A stretch of DNA of 64,000 bases from Rhizoctonia solani (lineage: Eukaryota; Basidiomycota; Agaricomycetes; Cantharellales; Ceratobasidiaceae). Positions 22,959 to 34,078 of this stretch are shown one piece after another; within the stretch, counting starts at the first letter, position 1; every line of letters begins with the position of its first letter. The notes beneath the pieces were generated by a model, which saw only the letters and a list, made by a program, of their open reading frames with translations, had not been told where the DNA came from and did not search any database. The DNA lies in the NCBI RefSeq assembly GCF_016906535.1, contig NC_057372.1:3143501-3207500 (forward strand), read 5' to 3'. Both the position numbers and the translations under genes were made by a program.

Positions 22959-25025
22959 ATGTATTATCCTCCACCTGAGGGCCCCAGACTTCGGGGAATA
23001 ACTAAACCCCGCACTCTGACTCCGCTCGCCAATCAACAGAGCGCAACGCCTCCACCTCCGCTCCTGGCAGAAAGCATCCGGTCCTTCTTACCTAGTTGGA
23101 CATGTACAACTCATGTGTTCCAAGCTGAAGCACCTCGGGAAAGTATGCCACCAGGTCCAGGCAGTCAAACAGTTGTACCATCTGGATTAAATGGATTTGA
23201 GCAACAGGCCATTGCTGACGCCAGGTTCGAGGAGATCACAAAACTCAGAAAATACATCAGTTCAGGACGCAAAGAGCTCTCTATGAATGACTCTACTATG
23301 TGGAGCGTTGCAGATCGGTACGCTCCGGAAAGGTCTTGTACGGGCAACAGTATAGGGGTGACCGTCGTGCTCTTTCATGCAGGCGGGTTTCATAAAGAAG
23401 TAAGTCTCAGTTCTCAGAAGCGGAACATTTGCTTAAGATTATGTGTGATAGATATGGGAAACTACCTTGCGATACCTGTTGTCAATGCCTCAAGGTCAAG
23501 CAAATGTGGATGAAATCTGGAGTCTCGACGCAGCGAATCATGGAGACAGTGCGCTTATCAATAATAAGAGCCTAGGAGAAACATGTACGTGTGGCTTCTC
23601 AATCTGAATGATTTGCGTTTGTTGCTTTTTTCAGTCAAATGGTCTGTCCATGCACGATACATCCTCAAGTTTCTTGGAAACTACCTCCCCGATAGAACCC
23701 AAAACGGCGTACTCCAATGGAACCTTGAACGAATATCCAACCAAAATGCTTGGGAGCGCTTTGAACGCAGTTTCAAGGATCGTAAAGTGCTCGGAATCGG
23801 TCATTCATTTGGGGGGGTGTGCACTGTGAGTCATTATATCACTCTCTTCAAATAATTCATTTATTAGTTTCAAATGAGTACACGAGCCGCACTTGACGGC
23901 TCCTCACTCTTTTTGTCAATCATATTCGCAGACCCGATGATGTAACCTTTGTGCGCAGCTGCGGGATCTAGTATTGAGTTGGCACCCATAGGTGCATTGA
24001 TTCAACGCGAGCAGTGACCAGATCGGTATGTCTCTTGCCGATTGTCAATCCCTCATCCCTTCCTAGAATTCCTCGAATCCAGTGAATCAGCTCGGATCGG
24101 ACTCCTCAAATCACCATTTTTTCAAGCATGGTGTAGAAATACCTTGTATATACTAGAATAATCTAGTACCTTCCATGTAATCGAGTCAGTGTGAACTAAC
24201 CAATTAGATATATACGCAGTAATGCGCAGTAAGTACGCATCACTCCTATAAGTGACTCGACTGGTTTGTTCGCAGGTATATAAGGGGACCAGTTCTGCCT
24301 CCTAAACGACTCACCATTCTCTCTCAATCTCACTCTTGTTCATACTTTGTAATTAGTTAGATCTTAATATATATTTTGTCTCTATATACATCTTTATCTT
24401 CTTTCTACACATGGCATCCGGACGCATTAGAAGACTACGTCCAATACGGAACAGGCAAAGATGAACATCGTGTCAAACTGAAATATTCAGGATATCAGGT
24501 ACGTGTATCATAATTAGTGCCTGTGTAACTAAAGTGTTGAAGTGGATAACCTAGGAAGCAACTACGTTTAATGAACTTGGACGATTACCCTGCAAGGTTT
24601 GGGAAATGCTTCCGATGCTGGATCAACGCATACCATTGAAGTGGATCATGGACTCGACCAATGGTGACGTGTTAGTTCTTCATCCATTCACCACTCTTAT
24701 CGGGTTATATTGACATGACGGCTGCGGAGCAGGTCCGGCGGACGGGAATCTGCACAACATGTTGTTTGGCCCTGGGCTTCTAACTCTACCAACATACAAA
24801 TTAAAGGCGCAGGTCACATGGTACGTATCTTTTGAACATCTCGAGGGTCTGATTAAATAAGGTGCTCTCCTCTGGTGGCATAGATACCTCAGGAAGCGCC
24901 CAAAGAGCTTGGTTCGTAACCCTCTTCCTATGTTGACTTTGTGTCACAAAAATAACTAACTGCCAACAGCTCACGAAATTTTGGATTTTATATATGTACA
25001 TCACGGCTTGAAATCCAAGCTTTAA
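22959..25025 (+). pseudogene. Alpha/beta-hydrolase gene, killed by a solo LTR and two stop codons
   Basis: Exons can be joined as 22959-23399, 23452-23584, 23635-23825, 23868-24025, 24083-24131 plus 24415-24498, 24555-24670, 24733-24820, 24884-24911 and 24970-25025. Leaving out the LTR and one copy of its duplication, they total 1344 bases, a multiple of three. Family marks are VVLFHAGGFHKE, SLDAANHGDS, the nucleophile elbow GHSFGG, SPFFQAW, EDYVQYG, and the C-terminal catalytic-His motif GAGHM followed by IPQEAPKEL. This matches a fungal alpha/beta-hydrolase family of unknown substrate. Lesions: TAA at 23943-23945 just after a DPMM motif, TGA at 24015-24017 where relatives have Trp, and a 278-bp solo LTR inside the Trp-His junction of SPFFQAW. 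The first half may still be expressed as a truncated protein. Confidence 0.85.
24132..24409 (+). mobile_element. Solo LTR, family A, 278 bp, inside a hydrolase exon
   Basis: Begins TGTAGAAA and ends TTTCTACA, with 5-bp duplication CATGG on each side (24127-24131 and 24410-24414). A TATATAAGG box and a CT-rich downstream part fit an LTR promoter and R/U5. Removing it with one CATGG restores the host reading frame exactly. Confidence 0.95.
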
Positions 25026-25889
25026 AAGAGTGACCTGGCCTTCACACGGACCCAGGGCTAGTACGATTACCACGTAGACCGCATATGTACCACACCATAG
25101 ATAGAAAATAGAAAGGTAGTCGTAACCCAATGTGGTGTAACACCCGACCGGAGGCTGGGTTCGTTTTCGAAAGGAGTTAGAACGTAGCGGTTAACCTCGG
25201 ATGCCGGCGCTTACTGGGCATATATATCTCGTTTAACTGGATTTTTCCCTATGTCCTTCTTGCCGCTCCCTTTCCTTGTTACAGGTACGCGTCCCATCTG
25301 TAGCCAATACTCAGTTGTTGCGACCACCGCCAAACGCGCGACTGAGGTGAGAATTTCCGTCCTTCGTTTTGTTATACGCACACTCATTTGCTTTAGTCGG
25401 TTTCTTTTTTCTTTCTCCATCTTAATCAGGTACCATCCTGTACCGCGTTCTACCCGAAGTATAAATTGCTCCCTCTACCATTCGAGTTCCCACCCTCCGG
25501 AGGGTCTCACTGTTGTGGTAGAGCCAGGATGGGTTAATCAAATCCCGCCTCTCGCCATTTATTGCATGCTCATTTACGCCCCGCCTCTCTCGTTCCATCT
25601 CACATAACTTCGCATCGTCCTACCACCACTTATTGTGCCCCGTTTCAGCGCGAATCATTTTTAGGTAAGTGGAGACAATGACCAGTATTTGGGTGTAGGG
25701 AAGAATTGGCCTTATCTTAGCTTGCTGAATACAGGTACCAACAGATCAGCACACTAACAACCGGTGCCAAGCCTTTCCACGGAGAAGTATATCACATCTG
25801 TGCTGGACTGATATATCCCGAGTTGTTATCTGTACTCATGAACAGATTCTTAAAAACTATCAACAACCCCCGTATACCAATCTGCTGGG
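25026..25889. other. Intergenic stretch; possible LTR-like sequence
   Basis: A TGTAACACCC motif at about 25135 and a TATATAT box near 25220 look LTR-like, but no matching end or duplication was found. No gene is visible. Confidence 0.35.
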
Positions 25890-28104
25890 TTATATCACTG
25901 GATTCATGCCCCCGTGAGAATCAAACGAGCGTGCTGCACGTAACTCCACTTTCACTCGGAACTCATTGGGGTGGCTTCCGTAATCTTCGTCAATATGGTC
26001 TCTCAACTTCTCTGAACGGTTTTGGCACTCACAAAACAATGGTATTTTCGCTTTCAAGCTTAGGAACAACATCTTCTCCGTCGGCGTTCTTGGGTACACA
26101 GATGTTGAACGCAGATAGTATGGATGCAATTACAATAAACAGCGAAGAGTCAGCAAAGTGAACTCCCGGACACTCCCTCGATCCGGATACCGTTAGTATC
26201 AGCTCTCAGTATACTAAGATAACGTATACTGACCTACGGCCGAATCCGAACACAGGGCACGGCGGAACCAAGGGATCTAAAAATCGATCTGGGTTGAACT
26301 CTTCTGGGCTCTTGTAGATCTTTTCATCTCGACTCATTGCCCTGGTTCGTAAGTAAGCATAAGCATATGATTACAGCACAACTATGATGTGTATATACCA
26401 TATGTTTCCTATACTGTATTGATGTGAGTACAAAAGATTAGGTGGTAAAATAGGGACCCTACACCATTGCGCCCTTCGGAATTCGAAACCCTTGGTAGAT
26501 GTCTTCGTTGGTGGTCGCGTGCGGGACGCCTTGCACCTTTGGTTAGAATTCTTCTATAGGACAAACGTAGAGGTCACCAATGGGTACCGCCGGGCACCAC
26601 CTTAGAACTTCTTGAATGAGACGGTTGGTGTACGGGAGCAGCGGTCGGTCTTCTAACTCCGGAAGCCGTGAAGTACCGATTATAGTGCCGATCTCTTCTT
26701 GTGCCCTCCGTTGTACATCTGGGTACAGCATCATTGCCATAACAAAGCCAAGGAAGGTGTTTGCCGTCTGGTAAGATTGTCAGTATAAATCTACCATCAT
26801 TTCTCAAAATTACATACCGTTTCTGCCCCGCCTTTTATAAGACACCAGAGGTTTTAGAACTATCCCAAGATGCTCGCATAGACAAAACTCACCAAGGAAT
26901 AATGTCATTGCAATTTTACTCACATAATCGTCAAGCTCTTCACCAGACAAACCAAGTTTTGCTCCTTCAGCTAGAAACGATACAATCATAGACGCTTCAT
27001 CGGCGCCCGAATCCTGAACCCATTCGCTTACCCGTGCAATAGCATGTAGATATTATCAGGCAACTTACAACCCGAGCCTTGGTCCAATCAAATAAACCTT
27101 TAACTGTAGTTTCGTACTGTATCCGCCACTCCCTTGCCGTCTTTTTCCAGCCAGCACCTGGGAGCCATTCCGGAACGTAGCGAAGACTGGGAAATACATT
27201 AACCAAGAAATCTTTGAAATAAAAGAATCAAAACCGACTCTGGAGATCACCGTATATTAAATTTGCTCACTTGTAGGCATGGCTGCTCTTGACAGGTTTT
27301 CCACCAGTTGAAGGACTTCTTTGAGTATTGGGTCATTGAGATCGTGAAGATGATAACCATAAATGGTATACATTAGTGTATTAGCCAAGGTCCTATAATA
27401 TATATAGGTTAATGGTCAACCGTCAATTATGTTCCTAGGAGACTAAATTACCTAAAGAACTCTTGGTACAACTCTTCAGACGAATCTACCTGTTCGGTAA
27501 TTGACATCAATCGCTGTAGTAATAGCCGCGCTTCGCGTTCTTGAGACTCATGGAAGGATTTGCTAGCCTGCTTATTCAGCTGTGGGTGCATCAAGCGGCG
27601 GCTCTTCTTCCAGCGCTCGTTATAGCCCAAAAGACTTATGAGCTCCGAGAAGTTGACCCTATTTATCGATGCTCAGGCACAATATACGTAGATTAAGAGT
27701 TACTCACAATGTTGGTTCGGTTACCATAGGGGGGCATGAGCGGTCGGAGTAAATCGACGATCTATTGTGCAGGAGGTTGATTGCGTGGTCTCTGGAGTTA
27801 AGTACGACTATAGTTTTTCCGAGAACCGTAAGGGAGAATATGTCCGCTTTTTATTGTCAGCGTTACTATTTGGATGGTATTCTACCTCCAATTGTGACAT
27901 ACTGTTGAGCTGCTTCCCTAATTCAATAAATCCGATGTGTTCGTTACTCTGTGGCATTGAGAGCAGATGACCTATCAGCGGATACCATTTTGGGCTTGTT
28001 GGCAGAGATATCCTTGTCGAGGTTAGACGGAGCGACAACTGGGTTACAAATCCAATACCGCAAGCAGCACCGAGGGCGATGAGAACATTGTTGGAGTCTA
28101 GCAT
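25890..28104 (-). CDS. Cytochrome P450 (copy A of a tandem pair)
   Basis: Many-exon gene starting at 28104 with an N-terminal membrane anchor (MLDSNNVLIALGAACGIG) and proline hinge (LPTSPKWYPLIGHLL). Conserved parts in order are GYNERWKKSRRLMHPQL (helix C), the I-helix GGAETT, LIQEVLRWCPA (ExxR), RDEKIYKSPEEFNPDRF, and the heme loop FGFGRRECPG, whose Cys codon follows an intron. This is a microsomal class II P450 of the type seen in fungal clans with O-methylsterigmatocystin oxidoreductase; the substrate is unknown. The last intron seems very short (about 31 nt), which makes the exact 3' splice there uncertain. The I-helix, ExxR and heme motifs are all present and I found no lesion, so it is likely functional. 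A close paralogue lies about 2.8 kb away on the same strand. Confidence 0.85.
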
Positions 28105-28859
28105 GAGGCTCTAAGCGGGCAGAGATCACTTCCAGGCTATGAGCTTGCGTGAGCGTGCCTTTTCTACCGGAGTGGTTTGCGCAAGCGTTTCCTTAGATAG
28201 ACCCGGGGAACCACAGAGTCGGGTGTTGGAGCCCCTACTGGGCGCAGGCCAAAGTAGTTTAAGTTGTGTAATTGAGTAGAAATGTTGTGCACGTGGTTGT
28301 TGTTAATTTGGAGAATTCCGGCGGACTCGATCATCCTGAGCTTAGGCTTACTTGCCGCCCAAAGGTTTATAAATATCCATCCTCATTGGAATTGATGGTG
28401 TTAGAAAAGAGGTACGCTGTTTTCCACATGGTGCGCGAAATTATAATCTTGCAGAATTTACACTACATTGTTCATTAATAATAAAAAGAACTAAAACAAT
28501 TGCTCTCTTAGTTACCTCCATTTGGTTTGTTCTGTCTCTAACTGCTTCGCGGATGCACCCGGGAGAAAGGATTTCAAATTATAACTGTAAGCCAATGGTC
28601 TCAAAGCCACGTACTATGAGGATAATCGATCCGAGTAAGAGAGGTTATCTTTAATTAAGACACCGTGGTCTCAGGGTAAAATGGTACCAATCCACTTTAT
28701 AGGTAATTACTGGAATCTGAGATCAACAGCAGGTTATGGGATCCAATACTTGGGTTATCGCCTCTCGTGCTAGATCGAAACCTAAAAGGACGGCCAATAG
28801 GCGACAAGAGCAATGGGAACATTGTTACAATACACTGGTATCTCTCCAGATGACCTAAC
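28105..28859. other. Upstream region of P450 copy A
   Basis: It should contain the copy A promoter. No other gene is visible. Confidence 0.4.
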
Positions 28860-28862
28860 TTA

Positions 28863-29074
28863 CACGGTGGACCCCAAAAGTGCGGATTTTCTGAACGTGA
28901 AAAATCGCGCGTTATATGCGGAGTGTTGGCAAAATCCGACCAGTTTTTCTATGAATCCGCATCCTCAACTCACCCCTGTGTCTCATCGAGGTACGGATTC
29001 TGCGATTTTAGGTGCGGATGTCTGGCAAAATCTGGACGTCATGCGGATTTTCCGTACTTTTGGGGTTCACCGTG
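28863..29074. mobile_element. MITE-like element, 212 bp, TTA target duplication
   Basis: The two ends are inverted copies, CACGGTGGACCCCAAAAGT on the left and the complement of ACTTTTGGGGTTCACCGTG on the right. TTA flanks both sides (28860-28862 and 29075-29077). A 3-bp TTA duplication is typical of PIF/Harbinger elements. Inside are degenerate copies of a TGCGGATTTT-like motif. An open frame that spans the element appears incidental. Confidence 0.7.
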
Positions 29075-29077
29075 TTA

Positions 29078-30296
29078 GCTCGGAGTCCCAATACCTCCAA
29101 TGATAAGTATCGGCCCAACCGACGCAAGGGGCTACATGTAGGTGGCACAATGCTTGTGTAGGGCTCAATAACACAACCCTTATACACGCCGATGCGATAG
29201 GTAATAGTAAAGTATGAGCGCTCATTGATTGATGGAGATTCTTGTATGCATCAGTAGCTTCGAGGCGAAGGCATTTCTTAGGATTTTGGGCTTTTTGTCT
29301 AGGTTTCGGATAGTTAGTTCACAATCTTGAATCACGTCAAAATCGTAAATGAAGATGTATTGTTTAAGTGCTTAATTCCCAGCTGAGTCTACATGCATTT
29401 GAGTAATAGTAAGAGGATAGTCCCAGTATTAATATTCTAAAAACCTATACGTTGTTGTTAAGATGCTGGTAAGAGATTGGGCTAATGAATGAGTAAACAC
29501 GCTACAGGTGTCACCCAGGTGAACGGCGATGTACCAAAAAAAAGGTGCAAGAACAGCCGCTTAGGTTTGTTTGGACAAATGTAGTAAGCGAGAGTGTGTA
29601 CCAGAGCCTCGGAGTCTGCGGAGAAGCACAAACCGGGGCTGATCATGAGTTGTGTTACAAATATGGGCTCGTTACGCAGTAGCTTCCTACACGTAACTAC
29701 TCCTTGTTGATACTTCCTCACCGTGTGCCGCTGCCTGCCAGAGCACGGCACATCTCTATGTGGCTACCCACCGACGCTTGGGCTACTACTCATGCGATTG
29801 GTCGTATAGTCTTCCAAGCTCTCCGCGTCTCCCTCACACACACTTACGTGCTCTGCTTCATTTCTTGTTCAATATCTAATAATTCTCTTCCTTGCCCTTC
29901 AGACTCTTAGCCATTTTTTACGGGCACCTGCAGACCCTCTCGTCTGAGTACACCCTCCCACAAAACCGGTTGTATATGTCGCGCGTGGCATTATTGCAAC
30001 TTTTGGTTAACAACTATGGCAAGATTTTAACACACAAATTGGACGTTTTGCGACCTAGCCGGAGCACTGTAAGGGTTACGCGATCACTGTAGGTCTAGCT
30101 CGGGTATATGCGTTACCCTTACGATACACCATCACCCCTCTTAGCGTCACATTCGTACCTGGTGCTTTGTTCAGACTGATTATTAACTATATACATTCAT
30201 TTGGTTTCTTCTGTTTACGCATGTATCGACCCGGGCACCCTTATAAGGTCCCGGGTTGCGACCCACTCTCCTTGTCTTTACTCTTGTCATCAATAT
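29078..30296. other. Intergenic stretch
   Basis: No gene recognised. Short open frames on both strands have no family features. Confidence 0.4.
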
Positions 30297-30535
30297 TGTA
30301 GAAATACGAATTCGATTTCGGTGTAAAACTAGTAGATTAGAATACAAGTAATGACTGAGTAAATACAAGAGTGGGATGAGATGAGTATTTGGGGCTTGAA
30401 CAAGGCCCTTTTATACTCTACAGGTATGACTTACGCGTACGCTTGCGCGTACTGCGCATACATTGGATGAGTCACCCACTTGACTCGATTACAGAACATT
30501 AGATTACATTCTGTTACATCCTGCGTCTTTCTACA
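30297..30535 (-). mobile_element. Solo LTR, family A, 239 bp, no target duplication
   Basis: Ends TGTAGAAA and TTTCTACA and an internal CTTGACTCGATTACA match the copy at 22336-22579. The flanking five bases differ (AATAT against TGTCC), so this copy may come from recombination between two elements or have decayed flanks. Confidence 0.75.
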
Positions 30536-30921
30536 TGTCCGGTCTCGTACACACCGAGTGCCGCGGCACGCCTTTACGTATCGTTTTTGATCCTCCCATC
30601 GCCTCGTGAGCTCATGAGAGCTGGTGTGGGCCACCCTCGCTGCTTCGCAGCCGCGGGGATTCCTTGGCCTTCACCGCTCTGGGTCTTGTGGCCGACGAAG
30701 ATGAGCAGGTAGAGAATAAGCTCCTATTATATTACCTTTTTCATGAGGATAGGAATGGGTATATGCCCTAGACTGACTGAGTTTAATGGGTTATTTGCCC
30801 TCTTGAGAATGATTGTTCAATAATCGTACTTTGGGCTTTACATGTTGCGTATATTCACATTTCTGCGTGTAGATAAATGCTAACACTTCCGCATCTTAAC
30901 TTGCTGAGTATGCCATTAGGC
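30536..30921. other. Intergenic stretch downstream of P450 copy B
   Basis: Nothing definite is seen apart from a short GC-rich patch near 30640-30700. Confidence 0.4.
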
Positions 30922-33145
30922 TCATGCTCCCCCATGAACCAAACGGGCGTGCTGCACGGAGCGTACCTCCAGCTTTACCCGAAATTCATCGGGGTGGCTT
31001 TCGTAGCCTGTGTCAATCCATCTGTTCAAACTATCGGCGCTGTTTGAATACTCACAAAAGCAATGCATTCTTGCTTGAAAGCTTAGGAACAATATCTTCT
31101 CCGTTGGCGTCCTTGCCTGCATGGATGCTGAATGCAGATAGGAGGGATGCGATCACAATAAACAGCGATGACTCAGCAAAGTGAACTCCGGGACACTCCC
31201 TTGATTAGTTTAGCTTCAGTTCCGGCCACTAATTTGTGGACATAACTTGTACTAACCTACGACCAAAGCCAAACGCAGGACATGGTGGCACCAAGGGATC
31301 TAAGAACCGATCTGGATTGAACTCTTCTGGGTTCTTGTAGACCTTTTGATCACGACTCATTGCCCTGCGTCATCAGTAAACTTAAATATATAACTGCCAC
31401 ACAACGATAATGAACATATACCATGTATTCCCTATACTTTATTGATATGAGTACCATAAAATAGAATAAAAATACAAGGGGCTTACACCATTGCGCCCTT
31501 AGGGATCCGGAATCCCTGGTAGATGTCTTCGCTGGTAGTGGCATGTGGGATGCCTGCCAATCTCAGTTAGGATTCTCCAATAGGACAAAAATAGAAAATA
31601 CCAAGTGGTAAAGCCGGGCACCACCTTAGAACCTCTTGAATAAGACGGTCGGTGTACGGGAGCAAGAGTCGATCTTCTAACACTGGAAGCCGTGAAGTAC
31701 CTAGTATAGCGTCGATCTCTTCCTGAGCTTTTCGTTGCGAATCTGGATACAGTACCATTGCCACGACAAAGCAAAGGAAGGTGTTTGATGTCTGATAATA
31801 TTACTGCTATCAATACCTATCTGTAAGTCTTTCTTGACACTGTATACCGTTTCTGCTCCACCTTCCGTGAGATGTTAGAAGTATTCCGAGAGTTATACAT
31901 GGATAAGCCCTACCGAGGAATAATGTCACTGCAACTTTTCCCACATAATCGTTGAGTTCTTCACCGGACAACCCGAGTTTTTCTCCCTCAGTCAGAAACG
32001 ATAGGACCATAGGCGGCTCATCGGCACCCGAATCCTAAACCCGTTTTTTTACACACGGAATCTATGTGTATCATAAGCCAACTTACAATCCGAGATTTTG
32101 TCCAATTGAATAAACCCTTGACTGTGTCCTCGTACTGTATCCGCCACTCGCGGGCGGTCTTCTTCCAGCCAGCGCCTGGGAACCATTCTGGAACATACAG
32201 AAGGCTAGGGAAGACGTTAACTAAGAAATCTTGAAGTCACAGCCGAAATCAATTCCGCTGGCCAGTCAGTCCGAGGGAGAGGTCACTCACTTGTAGGCAT
32301 GCATGCTGTTGATAAATTCTCCACCATTCGGAGAACTTCTTTGAGTATTGGGTCATCGAGGTCACGAACGCGGTACCCATAAATGGAGGACATCAGTGTC
32401 CCAGACAAGGTCCTACGATATATGTTAACTGTGCTTTGTCGGCCTTGTTTCTGAGAAAATTAATTACCTAAAGAACTCCTGATACAGCTTTTCAGATGAG
32501 TCTAATTGCTCGACCGTTGATATTAATCGTTGTAACAATAAACGTGCTTCGCGCTCCTGAGACTCATGAAAAGAGCCACCAGTCTGCTTGTTTAATTGGA
32601 TGTGCATCAAGCGGCGACCCTTTCTCCAACGCTCGTTGTAGCCCACAAAAGATGTTAAATCTGCGCAGTTGACTCTTTTTGGCGATGTCCACCACCAATT
32701 ACATCAACACGCCCGGCCTAGATTCGGTATCACTCACAGCGATGGTTCGGTCATCATAAGGGGACATGCGCGATCAGAGTAAACTGAAGATCTATTCTGC
32801 AGGAGGTTAATTGCGTCGTCTCTAGAATTAAGTACGACTGTAGTCTTTCCAAGAACAGTAAGGGAGAACATGTCCGCTTTGTATCAATATCGTCATATGA
32901 GCGTTATGGTCTGGATGGTGTTCTGCGTTCGATTGTAACGTACTGTTGAGCTTCTTTCCTAGTTCAATAAATTTGACGTGCCCATTGCTCTGTGGCATCG
33001 ATAAGAGGTGACCTATTAATGGGTATGATCGAGGGCTTCTCGGAAGAGGTACTCTTGTCGAAGTTAGATTGGACAATAGATGAATTACCAGCCCGATACC
33101 GCAAGCGGCACCGAGTGCAGTGAACACACTGTTGGAGTCCAGCAT
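30922..33145 (-). CDS. Cytochrome P450 (copy B of a tandem pair)
   Basis: Same exon plan as copy A: start at 33145 with anchor MLDSNSVFTALGAACGIG, hinge LPRSPRSYPLIGHLL, GYNERWRKGRRLMHIQL, GGAETT, LIQEVLRWCPA, then the heme loop FGFGRR|ECPG split by an intron. It ends in a last exon with SHPDEFRVKLEVRS and stops at 30922. The two copies share intron positions and most residues, so they arose by tandem duplication. Introns have diverged much more than exons, and both proteins keep all core P450 motifs. This suggests selection has kept both. Substrate unknown; likely endoplasmic reticulum membrane, with reduction by a cytochrome P450 reductase encoded elsewhere. Confidence 0.85.
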
Positions 33146-34078
33146 AAGATTCTAAGCGGGCAGAGGTGGCATCACTTTCAGACGCCGCGTGTGCATGTTA
33201 TATATATTAGAGTGATTGGCCGAAATCCTTTAAGGTGCATCTGTGAAACCAGCTGGATATTGAATTTCATAAGAGCAAGGCAAACTAGATTCCGATGCAT
33301 AATCTAGCGAAAATCTCATAAATTTAGCCACATGATTCCTTATTGATTCATCAAATTCTGGCGCATCTGATCGTTCTAGGCTTACTCATTGTTTTAAATG
33401 CTAACGGGAACACATCCTCGGTGGATCTGGTATCGTCAATGAATTAAATTCTACTCCTGATTGTAATCACTGGTGCCTGGTACATAGGGAATACAATATA
33501 TCGGGGCAAGGAGGAGACATCCTCGAATAAAGAGCCATGATAGAGCAATATACAGTACCTTCCTCAGCTTTCCTGTAAGATCTAAAGCTAAGCTAGTCTA
33601 AGCTGGACAATGACAAAGTATGGATGACGTCAATGCTCATTAATAACCGATTACTCCTTTTTGTAGTCGGAAGGTTCAGTTTATCTTAGCTTGGGCTTTA
33701 GCCGTTACGGAAGGCTCTATCTGGAGTATATCTAGCATGCATGTAGTGGCTGAATATTAGTACCTTAAATGACTATGTGTTGTCAAATAACCGAGTGTAT
33801 GTCGCCCAGGCCAACGGTGACAAAAATACACTTGGAAGCATTAAGCTTTGGTAGTATAGCATAGAAGGCAGGTTCGACTAACATACGCGGTGAGATTAGT
33901 CGAGTTACTCATTTAGGTAGATGAGTTGTGATCGCCGTCCGAAGGTTATCAATATTTGAAATTAAATTTGACTGCGTTTGGCTCAAGCAGATCTCTCGGC
34001 CACCACACCATGTCAACTTGAGTATTGTTCATGGTTCCCTGTGATATCAGCGCAATTTAACTGCCTGCCGCAAATACG
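33146..34078. other. Intergenic region between divergent P450 copy B and MRH4-like gene
   Basis: Promoters of two divergent genes are expected here. No further gene is visible. Confidence 0.5.

Noticed and set aside
25135..25640. Possible LTR starting TGTAACACCC
   Set aside because: No matching terminal CA with a 5-bp duplication was found downstream, so it is mentioned only as a possibility.
28813..29103. Protein-coding frame of 96 codons
   Set aside because: It spans the TTA-flanked MITE and its inverted ends; the frame is incidental.
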